The notes under the pieces were generated by a model that ran no database searches, was not told the DNA's origin, and saw nothing but the letters and a program-made list of their open reading frames with translations. Of a stretch of DNA of 64,000 nucleotides, positions 21,991-32,713 are shown piece after piece. A program made the translations under genes and the position numbers. Origin of the DNA: Craterostigma plantagineum (taxonomy: Eukaryota; Streptophyta; Magnoliopsida; Lamiales; Linderniaceae); NCBI GenBank assembly GCA_027422505.1, contig JAPQWV010000299.1, positions 496,001 through 560,000 of the forward strand. The letters are read 5' to 3'. The first letter of the stretch is position 1, and every line of letters starts with the position of its first letter.

Positions 21991-23870
21991 TTGAGAATCC
22001 CCAAGGGTCCCTGGACCCACGTTCCTAGAACGACGGAATTTTAAAATTTTACGGGGTTTCCTGCCTATCCAAGATTGCTCGGCTACAAACACGAGAACGT
22101 ATTGACATAACGAGATAAAGGATCGGCCATGATACCTTGTTGAAATCTCTTAATGATGGCTAGCTTCGAATCCTTCGAATCCCCGAGGCGTAGTGCCCCT
22201 CTCCTACGCCAAAAGCACACGAACGGGAAGCCTTCTTTGTGCAAGATCATCACGCCGGCACCTTACTAACATTGCAGCTGTTCTTGCATGTGCGGGTAGG
22301 CCAAGAACGAACTGCTTGCTGCCCCCGAGAGAGAGAGAGTGCGAGAGAGGAAGTGGTGAGAGGAGAAAACTCTTAGTTTTTTCTTCTTTGGCTTGTATTT
22401 CGAAAATTTAGCTTCCACTCAATTTAGGATCTCGAAAATCCCTCTTTATACCTCTTAGGATTAGCCAAAAATAGGTTAAGGTGGGTGGACAGAAATCCTC
22501 AAACCTCCCCTTTTACCAAGTCTTCGTTTTACCAAGTAATGAATTCAAAATTTAAACTTTATATTTAATTAATTTAAATATCCAATACCTTAATTAATTA
22601 AAATATCATATACTAAAATCTAATTTAAATCATATACTAAATATTCAATATCAAATATCTTATTTAAAAAATATATCGTGAGGTGAAAAGACCATTTTAC
22701 CCCTCAGTAGTCAAACTTAGTATTTTCGGCCGATCAAGGTTTTGGCCAAGCCCAAAACCTTAATGTCACAATCTAGGACCTAGCCTTGTCTCTCTCTCTG
22801 ATAACGACGTTGTATCGGTTGCCCTTTTTAAGCCCGACTCTCTTGGTTCGTCTCAACCGGCCCAGGAGGTATCTAGGAGTTCGGTATTCACCTAGCCAGC
22901 CCCGTGGTACCGAACAGATCCCAAGCTGAGTACGAATTTGATCTAATCATAATCCATGAACCGACTGTAGATTTTCGTCATACGTATAAACCCTTTACGT
23001 TTGTCCCGGTCGAGTGAAAGTCACGCATAGTCAAACTTACAGAACTCGACTCTATGTCGTTTATGTCGGTGAAAGTTCTGAAACTGCACTCCACGACTAT
23101 CGTGAGTCAGTTATATGCTCTGGCCAGAGACTTGGATAACTTGTCGCACATTAAACTTGCCATAGGACGTTAACCTCGAAATTAATCGAGACCGTAAATC
23201 CCGCTCCGCGGTTCAATCGGCAATCACATCAAAAAGTCAAGACCGCATTTTGCCGCTGACCCATGCCACCGGAAAGACGGGCCTAGCAAACTAGTGACAA
23301 GTCAAGACCTCAAGATCAACCCCAAGTTAACCCTTTCGGTCTAAGGTTCACTCATACTACTACAATCAATCGATCGATCAAGGACAATCCAAGCGTGTGA
23401 TCGTTCGATTACGAGTCAATTTTCAAATATAGATAATCCCCTGATTCATCTTGTATCATTGTCATGGGCTCCCACTTCCCAAGTGAACGGTTGGCACAAC
23501 CATATTGGACCCATCGACAAACAAGTCGTACGTTTCATTCTAGTCACCCTACTGGAGACTTAGACTTGTGGACTATTTTAATATTGCAGTATCTCAGCTT
23601 ACTGGTGCCCCTCTCTGTCCCCACAAAATCAGTAACTGAAATGCCAATATTTGGGTTTTATTAATTTGTCTTATCCACCCAGACTGCAAGGTGAAATCTT
23701 TAGACTAATTAATAATTTGCCTTTTAATTTATTCATCCAATAATTAGTTAATGATGAATAAAGTCATTCCATTACTAGAAGTAATCAAATTACATCACTA
23801 AACACTACAAAACTAGAAAATTGCCCTCGTACTCCCAGTCCTCGTACGGCATCTAGGGCATATACCTCAA
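21991..23870 (-). mobile_element. 3' LTR of the minus-strand copia element (1,880 bp)
   Basis: In element orientation it starts TTGAGGTATATGCCC and ends GGGGATTCTCAA, so the ends form a 5-bp inverted repeat TTGAG/CTCAA instead of TG/CA. The sequence just outside, GCAAGTCGGAGATAG in element orientation (23,871-23,885), is the expected polypurine position. The interior shares blocks (for example near 22,820-22,910) with the Angela-like LTRs at 5,124 and 20,738. The RT/RNase H coding region follows immediately on the same strand. Confidence 0.75.
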
Positions 23871-24008
23871 CTATCTCCGACTTGCACTAATGCCACGTGT
23901 TATCATATCTTAACCCCATTTTATCGAGGTGTCGATCGAGCACTGCTTGTGGTAGTGGCTTCTTGAACGGGTCCGCTACATTCTCTACAGAGGCGATTTT
24001 CTGCATGG

Positions 24009-25795
24009 CTATTGAGCCATTTTCACAAACCCACCCAGCACGTGGTATTTTCTCTCTATGTGTTCGGATTTACTGTGAACCTGGTTCCTTAGCTTGTGCG
24101 ATAGCCCCGCTGTTGTCGCACCACAATGGCAGCGGGCGATCCACGATCCTAGGTACCACCTGTAGTTCCTCCAGAAACTTGCGATATGCTCTTCCTCAGT
24201 GGTGGAATCTGCAGTCGTGCTTTGCTTGGAACTTTTCCAAGACACTGCCCCACCATTGAGCGTAAAGACAAAACCCCAAGTAGACTTTCGGTCATCCACA
24301 TCAGATTGGAAGTCTGAATCTGTATATCCATGTACTTCCAATTTTCCTGAACCATAAATCAGTATCAAGTCCTTAGTCCGTCTAAGGTACTTCAGAACTG
24401 TCTTTACTGCCGCCCAATGTTCCTTACCAGGGTTAGCCTGAAACCTACTCAATACGCCCACAACGTAAGCTATGTCTGGTCGTGTGCAAAGCATCGCGTA
24501 CATCAGGTTACCCACAGCTGAAGCATGGGGGACTCCACTCATCTCTTGTCTTTGTACCTCATTCTGAGGAGACATAGACTTTGAGAGATGAATCCCATGC
24601 CTCATAGGTAGGAATCCTTTCTTAGACTCGTCCATTTTAAACCTTTTAAGGACTTTATCTAAGTAAAGGGCATGGGACAAGCCTATTGACCTTTTCGCCC
24701 TATCTCTAATTAGGCGAATTCCTAAAATATAGGTCGCTTCTCCGAGTCTTTCATAGAGAATTCGTTTGAAAGCCAAGCTTTAATCTCTGAGAGCATCCCA
24801 ATGTCGTTTCCTATCAAAAAGATATCATCTACGTACAATACTAGAAACGACACCTTGCTCCCACTGGCATTTCTGTAAACACAGGGCTCATCTTCATTCT
24901 TTATGAATCCGTAGTCCTTAACTACTTCATCGAACCGAAGATTCCAACTCCTTGAAGCCTGTTTCAGCCCATAAATGGACCGATTCAGTTTGCACACTTT
25001 TCGAGCATCTGCTTCTGACGTAAAACCCTTGGGCTGCTCCATATAGATTTCCTCCTGGAGGAATCCATTCAGGAAAGCGGTCATTACGTCCATCTGCCAG
25101 ATCTCATAGTCGTAGTGTTGCTATCGCAAGCATGATTCGAATGGACTTATCATTGCGACAGGTGAGAAAGTTTCCTCATAGTCAATTCCCTCTTTCTAAC
25201 TATACCCTTTCGCTACAAGCCTAGCTTTGTACGTCCCCACCTGTCCATCAGATCCAATCTTTTTCTTATAGATCCATTTATTTCCAATTGTCTAAAACGT
25301 AGGCAGGTCTACAAGAGTCCAAACCTCGTTTGTGTGCATCGAGTCCATTTCGGCCTGCATAGCCTCAAGCCACTTGAGGGAGTCTGTACCAACAATTGCC
25401 TGGTCGTAGGTGACGGGATCGTCCCCGACGCATCCCTCAGTCGCAGCATCCCCATGCTCGACGTGTACCATACCATATCTCTCAGGCATATAAGATATCC
25501 TACTAGACCTACGCAATTGCGGCTGAGCCGGGTTTTCTGGAATATCGTCCAACGACTCTGGAATAGGAGTCGATTCGTCCTCTAACTCTCTTAGAGTTAT
25601 TTCTCGTCCTTTACCGCCTTCGCCTGCGAATTCTTGCTCCAATAAAGTAGCGCGTAAAGCGACGAACACCCTTCCTCTGGGACGAAGAAGCAATACCCCA
25701 TTGAGTCCTCGGGATATCCGACGAATCTTGCCATTAATGATCTTGATTCAAGCTTATCTGCCATCAACTTTTCCACAAAGGCGGGGCAACCCTAG
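24009..25795 (-). pseudogene. Copia reverse transcriptase and RNase H
   Basis: On the minus strand the order is integrase tail (GCPAFVEKLMADK, then RSSRISYMPERYG), RT (MDVMTAFLNGFLQEEIYMEQ, LNRSIYGLKQASRSWN, LVLYVDDIFLIGND with YVDD intact) and RNase H (GYTDSDFQSDVDDRKSTWGF, KQSTTADSTTEEEHIAS). A frameshift lies near 24,722-24,776 and another break between 25,292 and 25,093. The RNase H tail is out of register near 24,150. The last integrase part before the nested element has a TGG-to-stop change. Cytoplasmic cDNA synthesis would be its role. Confidence 0.8.
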
Positions 25796-25800
25796 ACCCT
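25796..25800. repeat. Target-site duplication ACCCT (left)
   Basis: ACCCT directly before the LTR start at 25,801 is repeated at 29,972-29,976 directly after the second LTR, marking one clean insertion into the copia integrase. Confidence 0.9.
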
Positions 25801-26135
25801 TGTTGGTCCCTATTACCCCAAACAATCTAACCTAGGATGGATTAACCACACAAATAATCTTGAAATCAAAGCAAATGGTGTGGGGTGCTTGAGAGGATAA
25901 GATGGAGGCTCAAAAAATTTTCTCTCTACAATAGAAACACTCACAAGCACACGCACTATGTGCTAGGGTTATCCTATTTATACCACAAGTTGGTATATAA
26001 TAGGTGGGCCTCTTGTGAAGGCCCATTACATGAATAACTAAGAACTAACCCAACTAAGAACTAGCCCAAAGTTTAATAAAGCAAATCAACAAAGATAATA
26101 CAATGAAATTGAACACTACAAAATATTTCCTAACA
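25801..26135 (-). repeat. 3' LTR of the nested element
   Basis: In element orientation it runs TGTTAGGAAATATTTT to GGGACCAACA. TGGTATAAATAGG on the element strand (near 25,980) is a TATA box. It differs from the 5' LTR at four sites in 335, about 1.2%. Confidence 0.9.
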
Positions 26136-26147
26136 ATCTCCCCCTTA
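26136..26147 (-). other. Polypurine tract of the nested element
   Basis: TAAGGGGGAGAT on the minus strand abuts the 3' LTR. Confidence 0.8.
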
Positions 26148-26149
26148 GT

Positions 26150-27620
26150 GTTCAATCTTCAGTTCAGCGCGGGATATCTTTGTTGGGCATATTGGAGATC
26201 TCGATTCCTAGCAAACTCCCCCTACAAGGGATATCTCCTCTTCTTGCGGAGGCATTGATGGCTCGGCTAGGACACACTTGTTAAGATTCTCCAATCTTCT
26301 TCTTCTCGATGCCGGATTCGTCGTCTTCGAATGGAAGTTGTCTGGTTCGGCCACGAAGTTGACTCGTCTGGCTCCAGAAGAAGGTAGGCGTGGGGCGTAA
26401 AAAATATGCCAAGTCTCCATTGAAATGTGACTTTCAAGAGCAGGGAGCCCGGTCTTCAGAGTGGTCAGCGCAGTAGTGGCGGAATGTGGTGGATGAGATG
26501 TGCCATGGCTCCTTCTAGTGTTCCATTATGAACATAATAGCCTGACACATAAGAATGTGCGCGGAGGTAGTGGAAGCCTCCGGCGGGGCGTAGTTGGTGG
26601 AGGTGGCGTGGATGATGATTGCTGCTGATGCTGCTGTTCGATCTTCAACTCAGTTCTTCTCCTTTACTCCCCCTTGAGATGATCTCCGTCTTCGGGATCG
26701 TCACGTCGTCCGTTGGACGAGTCTGTCTCTGGTGTTGATGGTGGTGATGATGGTGTGGTGTGGTGTTGAGTGAGGCAATCAAGTGGGATTCTCAGGAGTA
26801 GCAGCAATTGGTGTTCCTCCGGGTTCAATTTTGAACACTGGAGAGACGGAGCAGCATGTGGTGGCGTAGGCGTGGTGAAGTGGTGTCGGTGATGGGACCT
26901 TTTCCTTCATAGATCCTCGTTGAGCGTGGCATGGAATGTGTAAGTTCCTCGCTGATTGCTATGAGTCGGGGCTCCATCACGAACGGGGTAACTAACCAGA
27001 CGGGGGTCACAAAGATGCTCCGTCGTCACAACATCGAAACATGTGTCCGATGTGCCGCCTGTTTGCACCGGAGAGCCACAAAGGCTTTCCGTTCGCACGG
27101 ACGATGAGACAAGCTCGTATCCGTGGCCCATCGACAGTTGTGGTGAGGGTGGCTGTCGTGGGTCTTCCGCTCTCGGTCACAAGGACGTCATCAAGCGTTC
27201 GTGCAAGTTCACGAAGAACCTACGGTGCGTAAAGAGTGTTTGTGTTCTAGAAAGTGGAAAATTTCGGTGGGTGAGGACACTAGACTCTATGTTAGTGGAA
27301 GAGGTGCAGTGAGAGGCGGGGCACTACATGTTCAACATCAACCGTCTCCAAGTGGGGCGGTGATGGCTAACGTGGTTCCTCTTGTGCGAATGAAACAGCA
27401 ATCTGCGAAAGGATAGTTGAATGGTTGGGGGGTTAATTGCGCGGTTGGACCAGATGCCGCGACTTCTACTCGGGAAACGAACGAGTCGTCTCCTGTACCT
27501 ATGGGCGAGGTCCGGGTTATGGTGAGATATGATAGAGGAGTGCGATCATCTCGTCGTTGGTTCGCAACTCCGGCAAGCGACTTACGTCATCCTCCCGAGA
27601 TCGTTGATTGGATCTTTGCA
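26150..27620 (-). pseudogene. Decayed middle and end region of the family ORF in the nested element
   Basis: Minus-strand nucleotide blocks match copy 2: GAGGATGACGTAAG (near 27,590), CCCGAGTAGAAG (near 27,470), GACCGAGAGCGGAAGACC (near 27,170) and GTGCAAACAGGCGG (near 27,060). The short frame ending at 26,208 (ASRRRRLENLNKC) may be the last helix of the FSDGTL domain. No long frame survives. Compared with copy 2 about 1 kb is missing and the FSDGTL core is absent. Confidence 0.55.
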
Positions 27621-28040
27621 TGGAGAAGGATGTCGCACGACCTAGACCTAGACTAGAGAGGCTAGGGTAGGCTCGTTCCTGGGTTAGGATCAGGGGGGTT
27701 TCACTGATCCATGGGAACTATGGTGGCGGGCGTGATCGCGTTGAGAGGCGACCACAAGTGATGTCGACGAGGGTGGCCCAAAACTGTTGATCAGACACTT
27801 CTGAGACTCGTCAGGTGGTGGTGGTGGTGAGGGCGTAAAGAGGATCACGGTGGCTTAGGACGTCTCCATGTAGCGCACCATGGTGGAATGGATGGCAGTG
27901 GGTGGACGGTGGAGTCTGGTACAAGAGATCCACATCGCCTAAGCATCAAGATTGGATGGCGCGCCCACTGATGGTTGGTTGAACTTTTGTCAACCCTTCT
28001 TTGTAGGTCTGGGTTCTGCACGGATTTGTACAGAAGTCAT
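27621..28040. other. Non-coding interior of the nested element
   Basis: GC-rich, with GGTGGTGGTGG runs near 27,815. No coding signal or similarity to copies 1 and 2 recognised. It occupies the place where the PWRTL domain would lie. Confidence 0.4.
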
Positions 28041-28043
28041 GAT

Positions 28044-28230
28044 GGTTGCTCGCTTCTCTGACATCCCTTCTTGCACGTGGAGCAACCCGTGTAACGTGCA
28101 TGATGGGGTTGGTTGCTCGCAGTGCATACCGGTCATGAATGTGGAGCAACCCATGTACCATTCATGCCGGGGGTGGTTGCTCACGTCGTGTACAGTCATG
28201 TATGTGGAGCAACCCGGGTACCATACATGC
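28044..28230. repeat. Three tandem hairpin-forming units (64-67 bp)
   Basis: GGTTGCTC starts at 28,044, 28,111 and 28,175. Each is followed about 25-30 bp later by GAGCAACC, so each unit can fold as a stem with GGTTGCTC/GAGCAACC arms. Secondary inverted pairs such as CATGAATG/CATTCATG overlap the units. Only this family member shows it. Confidence 0.75.
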
Positions 28231-28482
28231 AGGGTGAGTGAAATTGGCATTTGGAAATTCCGCTCTGAAAAGTTTGGGGGTGACCTAAACTTTTTCTTTA
28301 ATGTGCCACTACCATCCTAGGTCGATCGTTGGGTACCGGTGATCGTTGCCGCGTTTTGGATTTGCCTTCAAAATTTCACAAAAAAAAACGTCGTCTATAC
28401 CGAAAATTTTGGCCCAGAAAAATTTATTTTTGAAATTTTTTTTTTATTTTAAATCTATCTAATGATATAAAAAATTTTCAAC

Positions 28483-28518
<36 letters not shown>

Positions 28519-28655
28519 CAAACTTATTTAATCCGAAGGGGGGACCAGAAATTTTTGGTGGTAAAAAACGTTTAAGTGTATTTTTAAAGAGTGATTTTGC
28601 AAGATCCGAAGCCAAAAATCGGTTTGTATCAAGTTTAAAGGTCGGGGTGCAAATT
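28231..28655. other. AT-rich stretch with (TA)n microsatellite
   Basis: A perfect TA run spans about 28,487-28,514. The rest is A/T-rich with poly-A and poly-T runs. No coding signal. Confidence 0.6.
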
Positions 28656-28659
28656 TCTC

Positions 28660-29390
28660 GGGGGGTGCGAAAATGATGTGTGCAAATGTGCGAAAAATGT
28701 TGTCCCGAGAAATTTCGTTGAGAGAGTGAGTCGCGAAAACTTTGAAGTTCCGAAAAATTTCTCAGTTTGAAAAAAAATTCTCAGTTTTTAAAAGTTTTTC
28801 AGGTTGAAAAATTCGCGGGTTGAGGAAAAAGCAGCTGTGTGAGAGAGACCGCGAAAAAATCATGAATAGTGAACTGAGAAAGTTTCGCAACTGAAAAATT
28901 TCTCGGATAGAAATTTCTCAGCCTGGAAAAGAAAATTTCTCGGTTTTGAAAAATTTCTTAGTTTTGCAAAATTTCTCGGATTTGAAAAATTTCTCAGTTT
29001 TGCAAAATTTCTCGGATTTGAAAAAATTTCTCAGTTTTAGCAAAATTTCTCGGGCAGTGAAAGTTTCTCGGCCAGCGAAATTTTCTCAGGCAAACTTTCT
29101 CGGCTAAGAAATTCTCGGCCTAAAAAAATTTCTCGGCTAAGAATTTTCTCGGGTATGAAAATTTCTCGGGCAGTGAAAGTTTCTCGGTTTCGAAATTTCT
29201 CAACCTGAGAAAAAAAATTTCTCGGCTACGAAATTTCTCGGCCAAGAGCAGTGAAAAATTTCTCGGTTTCGAAATTTCTCAGCCTGAGAAAAAAAATTTC
29301 TCGGCTATGAAATTTCTCAGCCTGAGAAAAAAAATTTCTCGGCTATGAAATTTCTCGGCTATGAAATTTCTCGGCCAAGAACAGTGTACG
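28660..29390 (-). repeat. Leader array of GAGAAATTT-type short repeats
   Basis: Roughly thirty copies of AAATTTCTCGG or CAG-ending variants occur (plus-strand reading), with spacing about 15-35 bp. Larger duplicated blocks such as CCTGAGAAAAAAAATTTCTCGGCTA are visible near 29,205-29,350. It lies between the primer site and the decayed ORF, as in copies 1 and 2, but is far more regular here. Confidence 0.8.
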
Positions 29391-29620
29391 CGCGACTTAT
29401 ACCAGAAAAATCAACTCGTTTTCGCTCAAATCTCACTCAAAATCGACGAAACTTGTTCCAAAACTTCAGAAAAACATTCCTAAACACATAATCAACCTTT
29501 GGGATGTCTAAAAACAACAAATCAAGGTCGAAATCACCCAAAAACTGAAAGTGACGAAAATAATTTTTCAAGCAATTTTTCACTCTAATCTTGCTCAAAA
29601 CACGCAAATCCGGTCGCGTT

Positions 29621-29634
29621 GGGCTCTGATACCA
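29621..29634 (-). other. Primer binding site, initiator-Met tRNA
   Basis: TGGTATCAGAGCCC on the minus strand, 2 bp from the LTR end, is the plant initiator-Met primer site. Confidence 0.9.
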
Positions 29635-29636
29635 CT

Positions 29637-29971
29637 TGTTGGTCCCTATTACACCAAACAATCTAACCTAGGATGGATTAACCACACAAATAATCTTGAA
29701 ATCAAAGCAAATGGTGTGGGGTGCTTGAGAGGATAAGATGGAGGCTCAAAAAATTTTCTCTCTAGAATAGAAACACACACAAGCACACGCACTATGTGCT
29801 AGGGTTTTCCTATTTATACCACAAGTTGGTATATAATAGGTGGGCCTCTTGTGAAGGCCCATTACATGAATAACTAAGAACTAACCCAACTAAGAACTAG
29901 CCCAAAGTTTAATAAAGCAAATCAACAAAGATAATACAATGAAATTGAACACTACAAAATATTTCCTAACA
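29637..29971 (-). repeat. 5' LTR of the nested element
   Basis: Same termini and length as the LTR at 25,801. On the plus strand it ends TTCCTAACA, followed by the ACCCT duplication. Confidence 0.9.
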
Positions 29972-29976
29972 ACCCT
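29972..29976. repeat. Target-site duplication ACCCT (right)
   Basis: Matches 25,796-25,800. Confidence 0.9.
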
Positions 29977-30645
29977 GATGTGATTCAGACTCGGCTTACG
30001 ATTATGCCAAGCCTTGTAAGGAATCTTGTCGGCAGAGCGGGTAGGTATCCTGTTAAGGATATAGGCCACTGTTTCTAAGGCATATCCCCACAAAGAAATG
30101 GGGAGATCTCTATAACTCATCATCGACCGAACCATATCTAAAAGCGTTCGGTTTCTCCGTTCGGTCACTCCATTCAATTGCGGCGTGCCTGGCGGGGAAA
30201 ACTGTATGATGATGCCATTCTCTAAGAAATGCATCAAACTCAAGGCTCATGTATTCACCGCCTCGATCTGACCGAACGGCTTTAATGAACTTGACAGTTT
30301 GCTTCTCCACTAATGCTTATACTCTTTGAACATTTCAAGAGCTTCGGACTTTTGTCTCATCAAATAGACAATCCCGTAGCGGGAGAAATCGTCCATGAAC
30401 GTTATGAAGTGGCGGCAATTACCTCGAACCGTTACTTTAAATGGTCTGCATACGTTAATGTGGATCAAACCCAACACTTCCGTGGCCCTAGTGGAAGTCC
30501 CTGTGAAGGGCGACTTGGTCATTTTCCCTAAGATGCAAGACTTACAGGTAGAAATCGGGCCTGTTCGCACTATGTTAATCAGATCGTCCTTTTCCATCTG
30601 TTCAATCTTCGCTTCTGCTGTGTGACCTAGTCGTAAGTGCCACAT
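29977..30645 (-). pseudogene. Copia integrase (interrupted)
   Basis: The pre-integrase zinc motif is WHLRLGHT...TCKSCILGKM (H-H-C-C). The core follows: FMDDFSRYGIVYLM, SDRGGEYMSLEF with the second Asp, and NGVTERRNRTLLDM with the Glu. The first catalytic Asp appears changed (LIHINVC where LIHTDVC is usual). A frameshift lies near 30,240-30,310. The frame then runs into the nested element and resumes at 25,795 on the same strand. Integrase would join cDNA to nuclear DNA. Confidence 0.8.
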
Positions 30646-30817
30646 GTATCGATCCTTCGACCCAATCGATGATTTGGTGATTGCATTTACAGTTTTAGAT
30701 TGTCTTTTAAGTTGACGTAATATAAACCATTTATTAACGTCGCACTTCCAACATTTTCATTTCTAAAATAAATATGGCAAACATTATCAATGAATCGAAA
30801 TTCATAACCCAGTCTGC

Positions 30818-31520
30818 TCAAAACAGGATCGAAATAATGTTTTTAAGCCCCTTGGGCAAAACCAAAACGTCAGAAAGTTCTAAACAATGTAATGACGATA
30901 AGACTATGGTCTTCGATCCCATGTGTGTAGCTGGTACACTATATCCACTACCTACGTTGATCAAGACCTCGCCAGCTCGAAGCTTCCTACTTCGTTCTAG
31001 ACCTTGGTTCAAAACACAAATGTGGGAACTAGCCCCTGAGTCAACTATCCACGAAGTAGAATACACAGAACAATTAGCTTCAAAAACTAATTGTTTGCCT
31101 GAGGCATCAGACGCCTCCAGCTTCGAACATTCACGCTTCCAATGGCACAGCTGCTGGCAAAGGAGGCACTTATCCATGGGCTTTGCGCCTGACCTTTCGA
31201 CCTTGGTGGTCTTCGTCTTCTTGTCGACTCTACCCTTAGTCACACCTGTCTTGTTCGACTTCTTCTTCGATCCCTTGGATGTAGAAGTCGCAACAAGCAT
31301 GTAGATGTGCACCTTCGCTGAATCTTCAACCCATTTATCGTGGAGTACAATCTCCTCATTAGTGGATTCAGTTGTGGGCAATTTTGGCTCCTTAATGTCC
31401 AAGACATAATCCAGTTTTGCTAGTTTGAGGACGATCCTCAAATTTCTGAGCTAGTCTACATAGTTCGGTCCCACCAAACAATGTTTCTCTAAGAGTGTAA
31501 TTAAAGGGTTTGTCATCGTA
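30818..31520 (-). pseudogene. Copia gag and protease
   Basis: The likely start is the Met near 31,518 (MTNPLITLLEKHCLVGPNYV, then a TAG where Trp is usual). RNLRIVLKLAKLDYVLDI and DKWVEDSAKVHIYMLVA follow. The central gag is then missing and the frame jumps to a Lys-rich stretch and the zinc knuckle CLLCQQLCHWKREC. The protease active site is SWIVDSGASSHIC, which is intact. Gag looks internally deleted. Confidence 0.75.
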
Positions 31521-32713
31521 ACTAATAGAGAAGAAAATAAAGCGCATAAAAGGAACAGATAGTTAGGATTTGTATTGTAGTGTTTAATATGACAAAATTA
31601 GGACTTTAAATCTTTGTCTGACTCCCACTATTTTTCTCGAAACCCTTTCTCCCGCTAGTCATTTCGAAAACCTTGTTGAGTGGTTTCATAGTGGCGTTGA
31701 GTTCCCCGCGCTACTACAAACTAGCCTCAACTTAACAGCTTATTGGCTCGTTTGGTTAGCCGAGGTCGTGCCCCGCACGTTTCTGTCACACAGAAGATTC
31801 AACGTCTTCGTCTCAGCCAGGGTCCCTCAGCCGTAACTCGGATCATATTGGGAATGACTGTCCAAGTGCAACCTATCAACGTCCTGCTCAGCTTCCACTT
31901 TTCCGTGAACTTCATCCCCCGTAGGATAACTCTTTATTAGAGGGTGAAGTGTGGTCGATGAGCGGCAATTCATAATTGCATCCAAATCCGTCCACGCAAA
32001 GGCGAGGGTTTTGGCGTCGTAACTCGGTCAACCGCAATTGTCTAAGTCGCAACATTTTTGGACTTGATAGAAGACAGGAGCCTAGCCCCTTTACTCCCTT
32101 GATATTAAAGGTCTAACCTCGGGAGAATCCCCACAGTTTTAACATGAGCAGATTATGCACATTATCACGTTCGAAACCAACACGCACATAATGGACTTTA
32201 ATAGTAACCCTAGTTTCAACCTATTAAAGTAAATGTGAAAGATCGGGGATATTTCTAGTTCTATCCTAATTGTACAAAACAATAAGACTCTACGTCTTCG
32301 GGCTTTGCTCGAACGGATGCCTCGGCTACCAGCTCGTTCGTTCGGGTTCCTCTTGAAGCGACACTCATACGGCCGTCAACATAACTACAATAGCCAATGA
32401 CGGGGAATCTATCCCTAATAAAACCGTTCGTCTTATCTAATAAAAACTGTAAAGTACAACCCGGGGGGATCTTGTCACCCTTAACATATCACCCGGCAAA
32501 AACCAGAACCTAATCCCCAATCAATCACCACGTTATTCAAATAACATGCATCACGACAACTTTAACACATTTCCGAGCCGAAATCGAATTTTGGCTGTTA
32601 AATGGTACGGGCCTAGCCCAATGTATATCGGGTCGTAGGATGGGCCAGACTAGGCCTATCGGGCCTGTGTCGAGGATGCTCGCGCCATGCGAGCTGCCAG
32701 CCTCGTGCCGCGC
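31521..32713. other. Unassigned region upstream of copia gag
   Basis: No coding signal. The part nearest gag is presumably element leader, but no initiator-Met primer site or 5' LTR was recognised. GAGAATCCCCA near 32,125 resembles the LTR terminus at 21,991 but lacks support around it. The last bases before 32,714 are GC-rich. Confidence 0.3.

Larger units (their letters stand above)
25801..29971 (-). mobile_element. Complete nested LTR element, same family as copies 1 and 2 (4,171 bp)
   Basis: Two 335-bp LTRs (25,801-26,135 and 29,637-29,971) differ at only four positions by eye. A primer site for initiator-Met tRNA lies 2 bp inside one LTR, a polypurine tract abuts the other, and ACCCT duplications flank it. 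The interior carries the GAGAAATTT leader array and a decayed copy of the family middle region, but neither the PWRTL nor the full FSDGTL domain. It is a non-autonomous internal-deletion derivative that still moved recently. Its source of enzymes is unknown; the LTR style and the initiator-Met primer site are copia-like. Confidence 0.9.

Noticed and set aside
22193..22411. Frame of 72 codons in the copia LTR.
   Set aside because: Lies within an LTR; Arg/Ser-rich composition with a GAGAGA run and no family resemblance.
26907..27656. Plus-strand frames inside the nested element.
   Set aside because: The element is on the minus strand and these match the antisense of the decayed family ORF. No recognisable protein.
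28660..29390. Possible CRISPR-like array because of regular short repeats.
   Set aside because: Repeats are short, degenerate and irregularly spaced, with no unique spacers, in an evident plant retroelement.
32041..32713. Possible 5' LTR of the copia element, prompted by GAGAATCCCCA near 32,125.
   Set aside because: Only an 11-bp similarity to the LTR end. No primer site or further match could be seen.
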